A stretch of 64,000 nt of DNA. Origin: Vibrio sp. 16. GTDB lineage: Bacteria > Pseudomonadota > Gammaproteobacteria > Enterobacterales > Vibrionaceae. Below are positions 40,332-51,709 of the stretch, piece after piece (the stretch's first letter is position 1; every line of letters starts with the position of its first letter). Location: NCBI RefSeq assembly GCF_963681195.1, contig NZ_OY808997.1, forward strand, positions 1,674,001-1,738,000, in the 5' to 3' direction. Below the pieces are notes generated by a model that was not told the origin of the DNA, did not search any database, and saw only the letters and a list, made by a program, of their open reading frames with translations. The translations under genes were made by a program, and so were the position numbers.

Positions 40332-41855
40332 ATGTTAAATCCTATTTTGCATCGCCTAAAACGGCCGTTCGCGGCCGTTTTTGTTGGCGCGATAACCACA
40401 CTAGCCTTTGCTCCCTATCAACTTTGGCCGCTAGCCATTATTTCTCCCGCGATTCTTTTGCTCTTAATCCACCAGCAAAGTGCCAAGCGTGCCTTGTGGA
40501 TTGGCTACGCATGGGGTTTAGGTCAGTTTGCTACTGGCATCAGCTGGGTCCATATCAGTATCGATAATTTTGGTGGCATGCCAAAGATTGCCAGTGTGTT
40601 CCTAATGACACTGCTCATTGGCTATCTGGCGATGTATAGCGCCTTGTTTACATGGACACTCAATCGCTTTTTCCCGCAATCCAACCGAATTCGTCTTCTG
40701 CTGATCGCTCCCGTACTATGGCTCATCGCCGATTGGTTACGCGGCTGGGTAATGACAGGCTTCCCTTGGCTGTGGATCGGCTACAGCCAGATAGAGAGTC
40801 CACTCGCGCACTTTGCACCTCTTGGTGGTGTTGAACTGCTCACCTTTCTAAGCATTGTCAGCTCGGGCGCGATTGCGTATGCCTTTCTTCACCGCCAATG
40901 GCTTCAACTGCTCATTCCAGCAATTATCTTATCGGCAGGGTTTGGGCTCAAATCGGCAATTTGGGTCACGCCTAATCCAGACAGCACGACTAAACTGGCT
41001 CTGATTCAAGGCAATATCGCTCAAGAGCTCAAATGGCTGCCTAGCGAGCGTTGGCCAACCATTATGAAGTACACCGATCTGACTAGAGAAAACTGGGATG
41101 CCGATATAATTATTTGGCCAGAAGCCGCCATTCCTGCTTTTGAATTTGAAATATCCTCCTTTCTAAGCAATCTCGACTCTGCCGCTAAACTCAACCACAG
41201 CGCGGTCATCACGGGGGTTGTCAACCAAGGGGAAAATAGAAAGTTCTACAACAGTATTTTGACTGTCGGTGAGACCGCATACGGCGATTACCGCTTCGAT
41301 ATGAGTCAGCGCTATCACAAACATCATCTATTGCCTTTTGGTGAGTTCGTCCCGTTTGAAACCATACTAAGGCCACTGGCGCCGTTCTTTAATTTGCCGA
41401 TGTCCTCTTTCAGTCGCGGTGAGTTTGTGCAAGCCAATATCGATGCAAATGGTAAACAGATGGCGCCAGCACTGTGCTACGAAATCATCTTTAATGAGCA
41501 AGTACGCCAAAACGTTAACGACGATACAGACTTTATCCTTACGCTCTCAAACGACGCATGGTTTGGCAGCTCGATTGGCCCGCTGCAACACATGGAAATC
41601 GCGCGAATGCGTGCTTTAGAGCTGGGTAAACCTGTGATTCGTTCTACCAATAATGGCGTCACAGCGGTGACCGATTATCAAGGCCATATCGTTGCTCAGT
41701 TGCCGCAGTTTGAAACTGGCGTTTTAAGAGCAGAAATTGTCTCGACCGAAGGCCAGACACCCTACCGCCAACTTGGGACTTGGCCACTCTATCTGTGGAC
41801 GATACTGAGCTTAGCGATAGGCTGGCGTTGGAGAACCAAACAGTCTAATGACTAA
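40332..41855 (+). CDS. lnt: Apolipoprotein N-acyltransferase
   Basis: This inner membrane enzyme adds the third acyl chain to lipoproteins. It has about six to eight N-terminal helices (1-220) and a periplasmic nitrilase-like domain. The catalytic Glu is in [12 protein letters not shown], Lys in the [14 protein letters not shown] region and Cys in [10 protein letters not shown]. The length is 507 residues. It is the last gene of the miaB-ybeZYX-lnt group, ending at a bidirectional terminator. It acts on lipoproteins such as LptE and RlpA, also encoded here. Confidence 0.96.
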   Translation: MLNPILHRLKRPFAAVFVGAITTLAFAPYQLWPLAIISPAILLLLIHQQSAKRALWIGYAWGLGQFATGISWVHISIDNFGGMPKIASVFLMTLLIGYLAMYSALFTWTLNRFFPQSNRIRLLLIAPVLWLIADWLRGWVMTGFPWLWIGYSQIESPLAHFAPLGGVELLTFLSIVSSGAIAYAFLHRQWLQLLIPAIILSAGFGLKSAIWVTPNPDSTTKLALIQGNIAQELKWLPSERWPTIMKYTDLTRENWDADIIIWPEAAIPAFEFEISSFLSNLDSAAKLNHSAVITGVVNQGENRKFYNSILTVGETAYGDYRFDMSQRYHKHHLLPFGEFVPFETILRPLAPFFNLPMSSFSRGEFVQANIDANGKQMAPALCYEIIFNEQVRQNVNDDTDFILTLSNDAWFGSSIGPLQHMEIARMRALELGKPVIRSTNNGVTAVTDYQGHIVAQLPQFETGVLRAEIVSTEGQTPYRQLGTWPLYLWTILSLAIGWRWRTKQSND

Positions 41856-41859
41856 ATAG

Positions 41860-41892
41860 AAAAAGGGCTGACGCCAATGCGTCAGCCCTTTT
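41860..41892. terminator. Bidirectional terminator between lnt and ybeL-like gene
   Basis: A 14-bp perfect stem, AAAAGGGCTGACGC (41861-41874) with GCGTCAGCCCTTTT (41879-41892), loop CAAT, lies between two converging genes with A and T runs on both sides. Confidence 0.95.
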
Positions 41893-41918
41893 CATTTTGC
41901 TTCAAGGCGGTGTTTCGA

Positions 41919-42389
41919 TTAGGGTTTCAGCGCTTGGCGGCTAAAACCTTTGCAGCCACACTTGGTGCATGGGATGATAATCGTCGGATGATTGTACTCA
42001 GTTTTGTGGCCACATTTATCACACACTAAAGCGCCAAGGCCGATCACCTCTCCTGCTTCATACAAGCCCTGATGTTCTAGATCTTCGAACAGTTCAACCC
42101 ATTCGACTTTCGTGCGATCGGTGATCTCCAGTAGACCTTGCCAAATGGAATCGGCAATCATCAAATAAAACGGACCGTTTTTGGAGTCTTCATAGTTGTC
42201 AGCAAACTCTTTCAAATCTGACTTAACGTAAGCAGAAACCAAAGCCAGCTCATCTTTGGTTAAATCATTGGCGGCATCAACCACTTTACCCGAGGTTTCT
42301 AAAACGTGGTTAACTTCGTCAGGACTACGTTTGAGAGCTTCGACCACATCTTCAAACATCTCCTCATAACCTGTTTTGCGTTTTGGCAT
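41919..42389 (-). CDS. Zinc-ribbon protein, YbeL/DUF1451 family
   Basis: This 156-residue cytoplasmic protein has an alpha-helical N-terminal half (DVVEALKRSPDEV, TKDELALVSAYVKSDL). A C-terminal zinc ribbon has two CxxC knuckles, CDKCGHKTEY and CTKCGCKGF. The DUF1451/YbeL family has no known function. The ATG at 42389 follows GGAGG on the coding strand. The gene sits between lnt and leuS but on the opposite strand, as ybeL does near leuS in E. coli. Confidence 0.86.
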   Translation of the reverse strand: MPKRKTGYEEMFEDVVEALKRSPDEVNHVLETSGKVVDAANDLTKDELALVSAYVKSDLKEFADNYEDSKNGPFYLMIADSIWQGLLEITDRTKVEWVELFEDLEHQGLYEAGEVIGLGALVCDKCGHKTEYNHPTIIIPCTKCGCKGFSRQALKP

Positions 42390-42579
42390 CGCTAACCTCC
42401 TTTTCGATTCACTGATGCACATTCATAAAGCCTGTTAAAGGCAATAAACATCACCATCTTTACGTGATTTGAGTGGGTATTGGCTATTGTTGTGCCCCTC
42501 TCCTTTAGGTATTCTATGACGATCTATTAATGTCTGTTCTAACCGAACTCACAAATTCCAAGATAACCGGATATCATCG

Positions 42580-45153
42580 ATGCAAGAACAATATAACCCG
42601 CAAGATATTGAACAAAAAGTTCAACAGCACTGGGATAACAACAAGACCTTTGTTGTAAGTGAAGACCCAAACAAAGAAAAATTCTACTGTCTCTCTATGT
42701 TCCCATACCCAAGTGGCCGACTGCACATGGGTCACGTGCGTAACTACACTATCGGTGATGTGGTATCTCGTTTCCAACGTCTACAAGGCAAAAACGTCAT
42801 GCAGCCAATCGGTTGGGATGCGTTTGGTCTTCCTGCAGAAAACGCAGCGGTAAAAAACAACACTGCACCTGCACCTTGGACTTACGAAAACATCGAGTAC
42901 ATGAAGAACCAGCTTAAGCTGCTAGGCTTTGGTTACGACTGGAACCGTGAGTTCGCAACGTGTACGCCTGAGTACTACCGTTGGGAACAAGAGTTCTTCA
43001 CTAAGCTTTACAACAAAGGTCTAGTGTACAAGAAGACTTCTTCTGTTAACTGGTGTCCAAACGACCAAACGGTACTGGCAAACGAGCAGGTTGAAGACGG
43101 CTGCTGCTGGCGTTGTGACACGCCAGTAGAGCAAAAAGAAATTCCACAGTGGTTCATCAAGATCACTGAATACGCTCAAGAGCTACTAGACGATCTAGAT
43201 AACCTAGACGGCTGGCCTGAAATGGTTAAGACCATGCAGCGCAACTGGATCGGTCGCTCTGAAGGTGTAGAACTTAAGTTTGAAGTGAAAGGTCAACAAG
43301 ACCTAGAAGTTTACACAACACGTCCAGACACACTAATGGGTGTGACTTACGTGGGTATCGCAGCAGGTCACCCTCTAGCAGCAGTAGCAGCAGAGAACAA
43401 CCCTGAGCTCGCAGCCTTCATCGACGAGTGTAAGAACAACAAAGTTGCAGAAGCTGAGCTTGCGACAATGGAGAAGAAAGGCATGGCAACAGGCCTTACT
43501 GCTATTCACCCATTGAACGGCCGTGAAGTACCAGTATACGTGGCTAACTTCGTACTGATGGACTACGGTACAGGCGCTGTAATGGCAGTACCTGCACACG
43601 ACCAACGTGACTACGAGTTCGCAACTAAGTACGGTCTAGACATCGTGCCTGTTATCAAGCCAGTTGACGGCAGCGAGTTAGACGTATCTGAAGCTGCCTA
43701 CACAGAGAAAGGTGTACTCTTCGATTCAGGTGAATTCGACGGCCTTGAATTCCAAGCGGCGTTCGATGCAATCGCAGCCAAGCTAGAAGCAGAAGGCAAA
43801 GGTACTAAGACAGTTAACTTCCGTCTACGTGACTGGGGCGTATCTCGTCAGCGTTACTGGGGAGCTCCAATCCCTATGGTAACCACTGAAGACGGTGAAG
43901 TTCACCCAGTACCAGCAGACCAACTACCAGTAATCCTTCCAGAAGACGTAGTAATGGACGGCGTAACTAGCCCAATCAAAGCTGACAAAGAATGGGCGAA
44001 GACAACGTTCAACGGCGAACCTGCTCTACGTGAGACAGATACATTCGATACCTTCATGGAATCTTCTTGGTACTACGCACGTTACTGTTCACCACAAGCT
44101 GACGACATTCTAGATCCAGAAAAAGCAAACTACTGGCTACCAGTAGACCAGTACATCGGTGGTATCGAGCACGCTTGTATGCACCTACTGTACTCTCGTT
44201 TCTTCCACAAATTGCTACGTGACGCTGGTTACGTAACGTCTGACGAACCGTTCAAGCAACTACTGTGTCAAGGCATGGTACTAGCAGACGCGTTCTACTT
44301 CGAGAACGAGAAAGGCGGTAAAGAGTGGGTTGCACCAACAGATGTTGCTGTTGAGCGTGACGGCAAAGGCCGCATCACTTCAGCGAAAGACACTGAAGGC
44401 CGCGATGTTACCCACTCAGGCATGATCAAAATGTCTAAGTCGAAAAACAACGGTATCGACCCACAAGAGATGGTAGACAAGTACGGTGCTGACACAGTAC
44501 GTCTATTCATGATGTTCGCATCTCCTGCAGACATGACACTTGAGTGGCAAGAGTCTGGCGTAGAAGGGGCTAACCGCTTCCTGAAACGTGTTTGGAAACT
44601 AGTAAACGAGCACACATCAAAAGGTGCCGCAGAAGCAGTCGATACATCTGCACTTTCTGGTGACCAAAAAGCACTTCGTCGTGACGTTCACAAGACTATT
44701 GCAAAAGTGACTGACGATATCGCTCGCCGTCAAACGTTCAACACGGCTATCGCTGCAATCATGGAACTGATGAACAAGCTAGCGAAAGCGCCTCAAGAAT
44801 CTGCGCAAGATCGTGCAATCCTTGATGAAGCGCTGAAAGCGGTAGTTGCTATGCTATACCCAATCACTCCGCACATCTCATACGAACTATGGGCTGCGCT
44901 AGGTGAAGCCGACATCGATAACGCTGTATGGCCAACGTTCGACGAGAAAGCACTGGTTGAAGACGAGAAGCTAATCATCGTTCAAGTAAACGGTAAGCTA
45001 CGTGCGAAACTCACCGTACCAGCAGATATCTCTAAAGAAGATATCGAAGCACTAGGTCTAAACGATGAGAACGTTACTAAGTTCACAGAAGGCAAAACAG
45101 TACGTAAAGTTATCTACGTACCAGGTAAACTTCTGAACATCGTTGCGAACTAA
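42580..45153 (+). CDS. leuS: Leucine--tRNA ligase
   Basis: This class I synthetase of 857 residues has the HIGH site [15 protein letters not shown] near 41-55 and a large editing domain (about 225-410, with [14 protein letters not shown]). The zinc region is [14 protein letters not shown] and the KMSKS site [11 protein letters not shown] near 620. The length is close to E. coli LeuRS. CTA and CTT dominate its leucine codons. It begins the long leuS-to-lipA run on this strand, with a terminator-like hairpin before lptE. Confidence 0.98.
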   Translation: MQEQYNPQDIEQKVQQHWDNNKTFVVSEDPNKEKFYCLSMFPYPSGRLHMGHVRNYTIGDVVSRFQRLQGKNVMQPIGWDAFGLPAENAAVKNNTAPAPWTYENIEYMKNQLKLLGFGYDWNREFATCTPEYYRWEQEFFTKLYNKGLVYKKTSSVNWCPNDQTVLANEQVEDGCCWRCDTPVEQKEIPQWFIKITEYAQELLDDLDNLDGWPEMVKTMQRNWIGRSEGVELKFEVKGQQDLEVYTTRPDTLMGVTYVGIAAGHPLAAVAAENNPELAAFIDECKNNKVAEAELATMEKKGMATGLTAIHPLNGREVPVYVANFVLMDYGTGAVMAVPAHDQRDYEFATKYGLDIVPVIKPVDGSELDVSEAAYTEKGVLFDSGEFDGLEFQAAFDAIAAKLEAEGKGTKTVNFRLRDWGVSRQRYWGAPIPMVTTEDGEVHPVPADQLPVILPEDVVMDGVTSPIKADKEWAKTTFNGEPALRETDTFDTFMESSWYYARYCSPQADDILDPEKANYWLPVDQYIGGIEHACMHLLYSRFFHKLLRDAGYVTSDEPFKQLLCQGMVLADAFYFENEKGGKEWVAPTDVAVERDGKGRITSAKDTEGRDVTHSGMIKMSKSKNNGIDPQEMVDKYGADTVRLFMMFASPADMTLEWQESGVEGANRFLKRVWKLVNEHTSKGAAEAVDTSALSGDQKALRRDVHKTIAKVTDDIARRQTFNTAIAAIMELMNKLAKAPQESAQDRAILDEALKAVVAMLYPITPHISYELWAALGEADIDNAVWPTFDEKALVEDEKLIIVQVNGKLRAKLTVPADISKEDIEALGLNDENVTKFTEGKTVRKVIYVPGKLLNIVAN

Positions 45154-45190
45154 GAAAGTGTTGCGAACTAATCGCAGATAAATAAGTCTT

Positions 45191-45240
45191 AAGCAGGGTA
45201 ACTTTAGTTTATTGAACTAGAGTGTCGCCCTGCTTTATTT
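45191..45240 (+). terminator. Large hairpin after leuS
   Basis: AAGCAGGG pairs with CCCTGCTT over the outer arms, and CTTTAGTT with AACTAGAG inside. TTATTT follows. It lies 37 bases past the leuS stop and may stop or attenuate read-through to lptE. Confidence 0.7.
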
Positions 45241-45315
45241 ATCTTAAAGCTCTAGCCCGTTTGGGTTAAATAGAGCCGTAAGATAAGTAAATCCATAAAC
45301 GAGAGCCATTAATCT

Positions 45316-45936
45316 ATGTTTCGCCGTGTATCGCGCCTGTTATCTGATTCAACTGTAAAGCTCACTTCTGCTGTACTCATGGCAAGCCTACTGGCTGGTT
45401 GTGGTTTCCACCTGCGTGGAGATTACTCGGTACCTGACGAATTAAACACCTTATCTCTTACCAGTTATGACCCATACAGCACCTTTACTCGCATGATGAA
45501 AGGCCAATTGCGCCTGAGTGAGGTGGATATTGTGCCACCCGCTGCTAACGTGCCAAATCTACACCTTGTTAGTGAAGGCGTTGGCGAGCGTACATTATCT
45601 TTGTATCAGAACACCCGTGCGGCGGAAAAAGAGATCACCTTCCGCGCCTCTTACCGAGTGACGGTACCCGATGTGGGCACGAAAACCTATTCGACAAGCG
45701 TGACTCGAAGCTACCTTGATAACCCTCTCAGCGCGCTGGCAAAATCGGTCGAACGAGACATGATTGAAGATGAAATGCGTAAACTGGCCGCCACTCAAAT
45801 TGTTCGTCAAATGGCGCGTTTACGAGCAGACATCGCACACGATGAACTCAATGACGATGCTGAAGAAATTTCACTCAAAGACGACGATGAACAATATCGC
45901 ATAAAAACTTACTCTACGGATAAATCAGGTCAGTAA
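45316..45936 (+). CDS. lptE: LPS-assembly lipoprotein LptE
   Basis: This outer membrane lipoprotein plugs the LptD barrel during LPS export. The 206 residues carry a signal with lipobox LLAGC (Cys29) and then GFHLRGDYSVPDEL, the typical LptE start. A beta-rich body and a charged C-terminus (DDAEEISLKDDDEQY) follow. holA begins 9 bases after it, the conserved leuS-lptE-holA order. The C-terminal acidic tail is longer than strictly needed for the fold. Confidence 0.95.
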   Translation: MFRRVSRLLSDSTVKLTSAVLMASLLAGCGFHLRGDYSVPDELNTLSLTSYDPYSTFTRMMKGQLRLSEVDIVPPAANVPNLHLVSEGVGERTLSLYQNTRAAEKEITFRASYRVTVPDVGTKTYSTSVTRSYLDNPLSALAKSVERDMIEDEMRKLAATQIVRQMARLRADIAHDELNDDAEEISLKDDDEQYRIKTYSTDKSGQ

Positions 45937-45945
45937 GAGGTTTTC

Positions 45946-46959
45946 ATGCGCATTTTTGCCGACCGACTGTTAGAGCAAGTCAACAAGCAGCTCCACCCTA
46001 CGTACCTTCTCTTTGGCAATGAACCATTGCTACTGCAGGAGTCACGTCAGGCAATACAAAAAGCGGCGCTAAGCCAAGGGTTCGAAGAACGACATCGCTT
46101 TGCAATAGACAGCAGCTTCGATTGGAACCTTGTCTACGACTGTTGCCAAGCCATGAGCTTATTCTCAGCTCGACAAATCATCGAATTGGAACTGCCAGAA
46201 TCCGGCGTTAATGCGGCCATCGCGAAGGAGCTTTTGGCCCTTGCTGACATGCTGCATCAAGACGTGCTACTTGTCGTTATCGGCACCAAACTGACGAAAG
46301 CGCAAGAAAATGCAAAGTGGTTTAAAGCCCTCTCAACGAATGGCTTCTGGGTAAATTGCCTAACACCTGATGTTCAGCGTCTACCTCAGTTCGTTCAAGC
46401 TCGCTGTCGTGCGCTTAACCTAAAGCCGGATCCAGAAGCAACCCAAATGCTGGCACACTGGCATGAAGGCAACCTATTTGCCTTGACACAAAGTTTGGAA
46501 AAGCTCGTGCTTCTCTACCCTGACGGCCAATTGAACTTGATTCGATTGGAAGAGTCACTCAGCCGACACAACCACTTCACCGCTTTCCACTGGATTGATG
46601 CACTGCTGGCAGGCAAAGCTAATCGCGCTCAGCGAATCATGCGCCAACTTGAAGCAGAAGGCGTGGAAATGGTGATACTGGCACGCACCATTCAAAAAGA
46701 GCTTCAACAACTGTTGGCCATGTTGCAAATGATGCAGACCGAGCCCATTGGCCGAGTGTTTGAGTCGTATCGAATCTGGCAGTCCAAGCGGCCACTCTAT
46801 TCAGCCGCACTGACTAGGCTCTCTATTGCCAATGTAAAAACACTGCTGCAGCTTTTGGCAAAAATCGAGATCCTAACCAAAACTCAGTACGACCAATCCA
46901 GTTGGCCACTATTACACCAGTTAAGTGCGCAGATGTGCCTGCCTCAGGTGAAGCTTTAA
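45946..46959 (+). CDS. holA: DNA polymerase III subunit delta
   Basis: This clamp-loader subunit opens the beta clamp. The 337 residues contain the N-terminal AAA-like fold (PTYLLFGNEPLLLQESRQAI near 18-37), a region before the middle domain with VLLVVIGTKLTKAQENAKWF, and the helical collar domain at the end. Length and opening match E. coli HolA. GAGG before the ATG serves translation. rsfS follows after 72 bases. Confidence 0.95.
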   Translation: MRIFADRLLEQVNKQLHPTYLLFGNEPLLLQESRQAIQKAALSQGFEERHRFAIDSSFDWNLVYDCCQAMSLFSARQIIELELPESGVNAAIAKELLALADMLHQDVLLVVIGTKLTKAQENAKWFKALSTNGFWVNCLTPDVQRLPQFVQARCRALNLKPDPEATQMLAHWHEGNLFALTQSLEKLVLLYPDGQLNLIRLEESLSRHNHFTAFHWIDALLAGKANRAQRIMRQLEAEGVEMVILARTIQKELQQLLAMLQMMQTEPIGRVFESYRIWQSKRPLYSAALTRLSIANVKTLLQLLAKIEILTKTQYDQSSWPLLHQLSAQMCLPQVKL

Positions 46960-47031
46960 AAAAGCGTGATATACTGCGCCGCCCTTTGGGCACCCACTTG
47001 TGAACAGAATTGACATAACGAGGACAACACC

Positions 47032-47349
47032 TTGCAACTTGAAGAACTGAATGATTTCTTAGTAGATAAAGCCGATGATATGAAAGCCCAAGATATCAAA
47101 ACTATTGATGTTCAAGGTAAATCTAGCATTACGGACTACATGATTATCTGTACTGGCACTTCAAAACGTCACGTTGCATCGATTGCCGATCACGTTGCTA
47201 AAGAATCCAAACTGGCCGGCCTTACCCCTCTGGGTATTGATGGCGAAGCGGAAGGCGAATGGGTTGTACTGGATATGGGCACAACTATCGTACACGTCAT
47301 GCAAGAAGAGCAACGCGAACTTTACCAACTCGAGAAGCTTTGGGGCTAA
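47032..47349 (+). CDS. rsfS: Ribosomal silencing factor RsfS
   Basis: The 105-residue protein binds L14 and blocks subunit joining in stationary phase or starvation. Family blocks are [31 protein letters not shown] and [24 protein letters not shown]. The start is TTG with GAGGAC upstream. No ATG precedes the conserved part. rlmH starts 2 bases after its stop. Confidence 0.96.
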   Translation: MQLEELNDFLVDKADDMKAQDIKTIDVQGKSSITDYMIICTGTSKRHVASIADHVAKESKLAGLTPLGIDGEAEGEWVVLDMGTTIVHVMQEEQRELYQLEKLWG

Positions 47350-47351
47350 CC

Positions 47352-47822
47352 ATGAAATTACAATTGATTGCCGTTGGTACCAAAATGCCGAAATGGGTCG
47401 AAGAAGGGTTTCAGGAGTATAAACGCCGTTTTCCTCACGACATGCCACTAGAGCTGATTGAAATTCCAGCGGGCAAACGCGGTAAAAACGCCGACATTGC
47501 AAGAATTCTGCAAAAAGAAGGCGAAGCCATGCTTGCTGCCGTGCCAAAAGGCAATCGAATTGTTACGCTAGATATTCCTGGTAAAAAATGGGATACGCCT
47601 CAATTGGCCGAGCAGCTTGAGAGCTGGAAGTTAGATGGTCGAGATGTATCCATTTTGATTGGTGGTCCAGAAGGACTCGCACCCGCTTGTAAAGCAGCCG
47701 CGGATCAAAGTTGGTCTCTATCAGCACTAACCTTGCCTCATCCACTTGTCCGTATCGTCATGGCGGAAAGTTTGTACCGAGCGTGGAGCATTACCGCAAA
47801 CCACCCTTACCACCGAGAATAA
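47352..47822 (+). CDS. rlmH: 23S rRNA pseudouridine-1915 N3-methyltransferase
   Basis: This SPOUT-family methyltransferase acts on position 1915 of 23S rRNA. The 156 residues begin [15 protein letters not shown]. The SAM knot holds [11 protein letters not shown] and [18 protein letters not shown]. The ATG at 47352 lies directly after the rsfS stop. An upstream in-frame frame overlapping rsfS is not used. mrdA follows after 7 bases. Confidence 0.96.
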   Translation: MKLQLIAVGTKMPKWVEEGFQEYKRRFPHDMPLELIEIPAGKRGKNADIARILQKEGEAMLAAVPKGNRIVTLDIPGKKWDTPQLAEQLESWKLDGRDVSILIGGPEGLAPACKAAADQSWSLSALTLPHPLVRIVMAESLYRAWSITANHPYHRE

Positions 47823-47829
47823 TCGATTC

Positions 47830-49719
47830 ATGTTACGAAAGCGCTCCCAAATAAGGGACTATCAAGAAGAAGCACGACTGTTTAAAAGTCGTGCTATTGT
47901 CGCTTTTATAGGCATCGTTGCCATGATGGGACTTTTGGTGACGAACTTGTACAACATACAAGTTAATCAGTTTCAAGATTACAAAACCCGCTCAAACGAC
48001 AACCGAATCAAGGTCGTCCCAATCGCACCAAACCGCGGGCTTATTTATGATCGTAACGGTAAATTACTGGCTGAAAACCGTCCAGTATTTAGCCTTGAGA
48101 TCACGCCAGAGAAAATCGAGGATATGGAGGCAACCATTGCCAGCCTTCAACAAATCCTTACCATCACCCCTGACCAGATTGAACGCTTTCAAAAAGAGCG
48201 CCGCCAGACACGTCGCTTTAAATCTGTGCCTATTTTGACTCAATTAACACCTGAGCAGGTGGCGAAGTTTTCAGTCAATCAGCACAAATTTCCTGGGGTA
48301 TCTGTCAACGCGGCTTTGAAACGCCATTACCCTTATGGCGAGGTGTTAACCCACGTAATTGGCTACGTTTCGCGAATCAATGACCGTGATATGCAGCGTC
48401 TCGTCCGCGAAGAGAAAGACGCAAACTATCAAGCCACTCGTGACATCGGTAAGCTGGGTATCGAACGCTACTACGAAGATTTGCTGCACGGAACAGCAGG
48501 TTACCAAGAGGTTGAGGTCAACAGTCGTGGTCGCATCATACGCACGCTGAAATACGTTCCACCTGAGCCGGGTAAAGATATTGTCTTAAACCTCGATATC
48601 GACTTACAACTCTACATCCATGATCTCTTAGCAGACCGACGCGGTAGTGCCGTGGTACTCGATCCTAAAGACAATGGTGTATTGGCAATGGTGTCAAGCC
48701 CAAGCTACGACCCGAATGCCTTCGTACATGGTATTTCTGGCAAAGACTATCGAGCACTACTTAATGACAAGAATCGTCCGCTGGTGAACCGTGCCACGTT
48801 AGGCATCTATCCTCCAGCGTCGACGATTAAACCCTTTATGGCGGTGGCTGCGCTTCAAGAAGGTGTCATCACGCCGAATACTACTCGTAACGACCCTGGC
48901 TACTGGCGAATTCCAAACTCGAAAACTCGACCATTCCGAGATTGGCTCCCGTGGGGGCATGGCAAGGTAGATATCGTCAAATCAATTGAAGAATCCGTGG
49001 ATACCTTCTTCTACCAAGTCGCGTATGACATGGGGATTGATCGTATATCCAATTGGATGATGATGTTTGGCTTTGGTGATTACACTGGGCTAGATATTCG
49101 TGAAGAGAGCAAAGCGAATATGCCAACCCGCGACTGGAAAATGGCTCGTCATCGCGTGCCTTGGTATCAAGGGGACACTATCCCTGTTGGCATCGGCCAA
49201 GGTTACTGGACAGCAACGCCAATGCAAATTGCCAAAGCGACCTCGGTACTGGTTAACCGAGGCAAACGTATTGCTCCACACCTTTTAAGAGCGACCATCG
49301 TTAACGGTGAGCGTTTTGAGAAACAGGAGCTTTCAGGGCTTGAGACTTATACCTACCCTCCAATCGAAGGGGTCAAAGAAAAGTACTGGGATCTTGCGAT
49401 AGAGGGAATGCGTCTCGTAAACCATGGTAAAAAAGGAACGGCTCGCCGAGCCTTCTACAATACCGAGTATGTCAGCGCTGGTAAATCAGGTACAGCTCAG
49501 GTATTTGGCTTGGGCGAAGATGAAAAATACAACGCAGACGAAATTGCCGAGCACCTGCGCGACCATGCGCTCTTTACTGGCTTCGCCCCTATTGACGATC
49601 CTGAAATTGTCGTGACGATTGTCCTTGAAAACGCAGGTGGTGGCTCAAGCAACGGTGGTCCTGTGGTACGCCAAGTATTTGATCACGTGCTCGTAGAGAA
49701 AAAAGAGGCTGAAAAATAA
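47830..49719 (+). CDS. mrdA: Penicillin-binding protein 2
   Basis: This elongation-specific peptidoglycan transpeptidase (class B PBP) has 629 residues. It has one N-terminal membrane helix (about 23-41), a pedestal domain and a transpeptidase domain. The active Ser is in [10 protein letters not shown] near 330, the SxD motif is in ESVDTFF, and KSGTAQ is near 545. The ATG at 47830 begins [14 protein letters not shown], the family start. The stop overlaps the mrdB start by one base (TAATG). It forms the elongasome with RodA. Confidence 0.97.
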   Translation: MLRKRSQIRDYQEEARLFKSRAIVAFIGIVAMMGLLVTNLYNIQVNQFQDYKTRSNDNRIKVVPIAPNRGLIYDRNGKLLAENRPVFSLEITPEKIEDMEATIASLQQILTITPDQIERFQKERRQTRRFKSVPILTQLTPEQVAKFSVNQHKFPGVSVNAALKRHYPYGEVLTHVIGYVSRINDRDMQRLVREEKDANYQATRDIGKLGIERYYEDLLHGTAGYQEVEVNSRGRIIRTLKYVPPEPGKDIVLNLDIDLQLYIHDLLADRRGSAVVLDPKDNGVLAMVSSPSYDPNAFVHGISGKDYRALLNDKNRPLVNRATLGIYPPASTIKPFMAVAALQEGVITPNTTRNDPGYWRIPNSKTRPFRDWLPWGHGKVDIVKSIEESVDTFFYQVAYDMGIDRISNWMMMFGFGDYTGLDIREESKANMPTRDWKMARHRVPWYQGDTIPVGIGQGYWTATPMQIAKATSVLVNRGKRIAPHLLRATIVNGERFEKQELSGLETYTYPPIEGVKEKYWDLAIEGMRLVNHGKKGTARRAFYNTEYVSAGKSGTAQVFGLGEDEKYNADEIAEHLRDHALFTGFAPIDDPEIVVTIVLENAGGGSSNGGPVVRQVFDHVLVEKKEAEK

Positions 49720-50840
49720 TGGATTTTGATCCTTCAACTGGCCAAAACCGCGCTCTGTTCGAGCGTTTCCATATCGATTTACCATTGCTACTAGGCATAT
49801 TGGTACTTATGGGCTTTGGCCTAATCGTTATGTACAGTGCAAGTGGCCAAAGCCTTGCGATGATGGATCGCCAAGCAATGCGCATGGGCTTAGCCCTTGG
49901 CGTGATGCTTATTTTGGCTCAGATACCACCTAGAACCTATGAGACCTTGGCGCCACTTATGTTTGCTGGCGGTATTCTTTTGCTACTCGGGGTACTCTTT
50001 TTTGGCGAAGCTTCTAAAGGGGCGCAGCGCTGGCTGAACCTAGGCTTTGTTCGTTTTCAACCGTCGGAACTTTTGAAGCTCGCGGTTCCGCTTATGATCG
50101 CCCGCTACATTGGTAAACGAGCCCTGCCGCCGACATTCCAAACCCTGGTAATTTCTTTGGTGATGGTGTTTGTCCCGACCATATTAATCGCCAAGCAACC
50201 CGACTTAGGCACTTCAATTTTGATTGCAGCCTCGGGCATCTTCGTGATTTTCCTTGCGGGAATCAGTTGGAGAATCATCTTCGCTGCTGCGTGTGGTCTT
50301 GGCGCCTTCTTACCCATTTTGTGGTTCTTCTTGATGCGCGAATACCAAAAAGTCCGTGTAAGAACGCTGTTTAACCCAGAATCAGATCCTTTGGGGGCGG
50401 GCTACCACATTATCCAAAGTAAAATCGCGATTGGCTCGGGGGGGATCTCCGGTAAAGGTTGGATGCAAGGAACACAATCTCAATTGGAATTTCTCCCAGA
50501 GCGCCACACCGACTTTATTTTTGCCGTAATCGCAGAAGAATGGGGACTGATCGGTATTCTTGCGTTGCTCAGTATCTACCTCTACATCATCGGACGCGGA
50601 CTCTACCTCGCGAGCAAGGCCCAAACCGCCTTTGGACGCATGATGGCTGGCAGTATCGTGCTAAGTTTCTTTGTTTATGTTTTTGTAAACATTGGCATGG
50701 TAAGCGGGATTTTACCGGTTGTGGGCGTCCCTCTTCCTCTGATCAGTTATGGTGGCACCTCAATGGTGACGCTCATGGCAGGCTTTGGTATTTTGATGTC
50801 GATTCACACACACAGAAAAGCGTTTTCGAAGGCAACATAG
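49719..50840 (+). CDS. mrdB: Peptidoglycan glycosyltransferase RodA
   Basis: This SEDS-family glycosyltransferase works with PBP2 in lateral wall growth. The 373 residues have about ten helices, [22 protein letters not shown] near 87-108, and [19 protein letters not shown] near 260. The family end block is [12 protein letters not shown]. rlpA starts 1 base after its stop. Confidence 0.97.
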   Translation: MDFDPSTGQNRALFERFHIDLPLLLGILVLMGFGLIVMYSASGQSLAMMDRQAMRMGLALGVMLILAQIPPRTYETLAPLMFAGGILLLLGVLFFGEASKGAQRWLNLGFVRFQPSELLKLAVPLMIARYIGKRALPPTFQTLVISLVMVFVPTILIAKQPDLGTSILIAASGIFVIFLAGISWRIIFAAACGLGAFLPILWFFLMREYQKVRVRTLFNPESDPLGAGYHIIQSKIAIGSGGISGKGWMQGTQSQLEFLPERHTDFIFAVIAEEWGLIGILALLSIYLYIIGRGLYLASKAQTAFGRMMAGSIVLSFFVYVFVNIGMVSGILPVVGVPLPLISYGGTSMVTLMAGFGILMSIHTHRKAFSKAT

Positions 50841-50841
50841 T

Positions 50842-51621
50842 ATGACAAACAAAACACTGCTGGCATTGGCTTGCACGAGCATTCTATTGGTAGGCTGTTC
50901 TTCTGCTCCGTCTAAACGCTACTCCCTAGATGATGACGTCGCACCTGAGAAACCTATCTCTGTTGATCATATTGAAGATGCTGTACCGCAATATGAACCC
51001 TACAGTTTAGGTGGGAACAAAGATTACACGCTGCGCGGAAACCACTACACCATCATCAAAGACAGCACAGGCTTCACCGAGCAAGGCATCTCTTCTTGGT
51101 ACGGAAAAAAATTCCATGGCCACCTGACTTCGAATGGTGAGATCTATGACATGTATTCCATGACAGCGGCACATAAGACCTTACCTTTGCCAAGCTATGT
51201 GGAAGTGACCAATCAAGACAATGGCAAAAAAGCCATCGTCCGTGTCAATGACCGAGGTCCTTTTCACCCTGGACGCATCATAGATTTAAGCTACGCCGCC
51301 GCCACTAAACTCGATGTCATCAAAACGGGGACAGCGAATGTGTCGATTCGAGTCATCAAGGTCGACAAACCAACCGAAGCCCACAAACAACAAGCGTTGC
51401 CAAAGTTTGTTGTGCAAGTTGCTTCATCACAGCATTCACAGCGCGTCCAAACTTTGGCACAAGAGCTGGGGCAAAAACTTGCGGTTGAGAGTTATGTAGG
51501 GTCTGAAAATGACGTCCATCGAGTACTTTTAGGACCATTTAATGACTATATGCAAACTCAAAAAACCTTAGAACAAGTAAAAACACTTGGTTATTCGAGT
51601 GCATTTATTAAATCCTTGTAG
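50842..51621 (+). CDS. rlpA: Septal-ring lytic transglycosylase-type lipoprotein RlpA
   Basis: The 259-residue outer membrane lipoprotein has lipobox LLVGC (Cys19), a double-psi beta-barrel (GISSWYGKKFHG to RVNDRGPFHPGRIIDLS, about 75-150) and a C-terminal SPOR domain (about 190-258) that binds denuded glycan. The catalytic-type Glu/Asp and His positions of active RlpA are kept in SNGEIYDMY and NDRGPFH. It forms one run with mrdA, mrdB and dacA. Confidence 0.93.
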   Translation: MTNKTLLALACTSILLVGCSSAPSKRYSLDDDVAPEKPISVDHIEDAVPQYEPYSLGGNKDYTLRGNHYTIIKDSTGFTEQGISSWYGKKFHGHLTSNGEIYDMYSMTAAHKTLPLPSYVEVTNQDNGKKAIVRVNDRGPFHPGRIIDLSYAAATKLDVIKTGTANVSIRVIKVDKPTEAHKQQALPKFVVQVASSQHSQRVQTLAQELGQKLAVESYVGSENDVHRVLLGPFNDYMQTQKTLEQVKTLGYSSAFIKSL

Positions 51622-51709
51622 AGTTAATTCTCCAAGCCACTAGACGACACTAGCTTGAGAGAGTGATTCTGTTAAGATATGGACAGTTAAAGATAAACCT
51701 GTAGTCAAT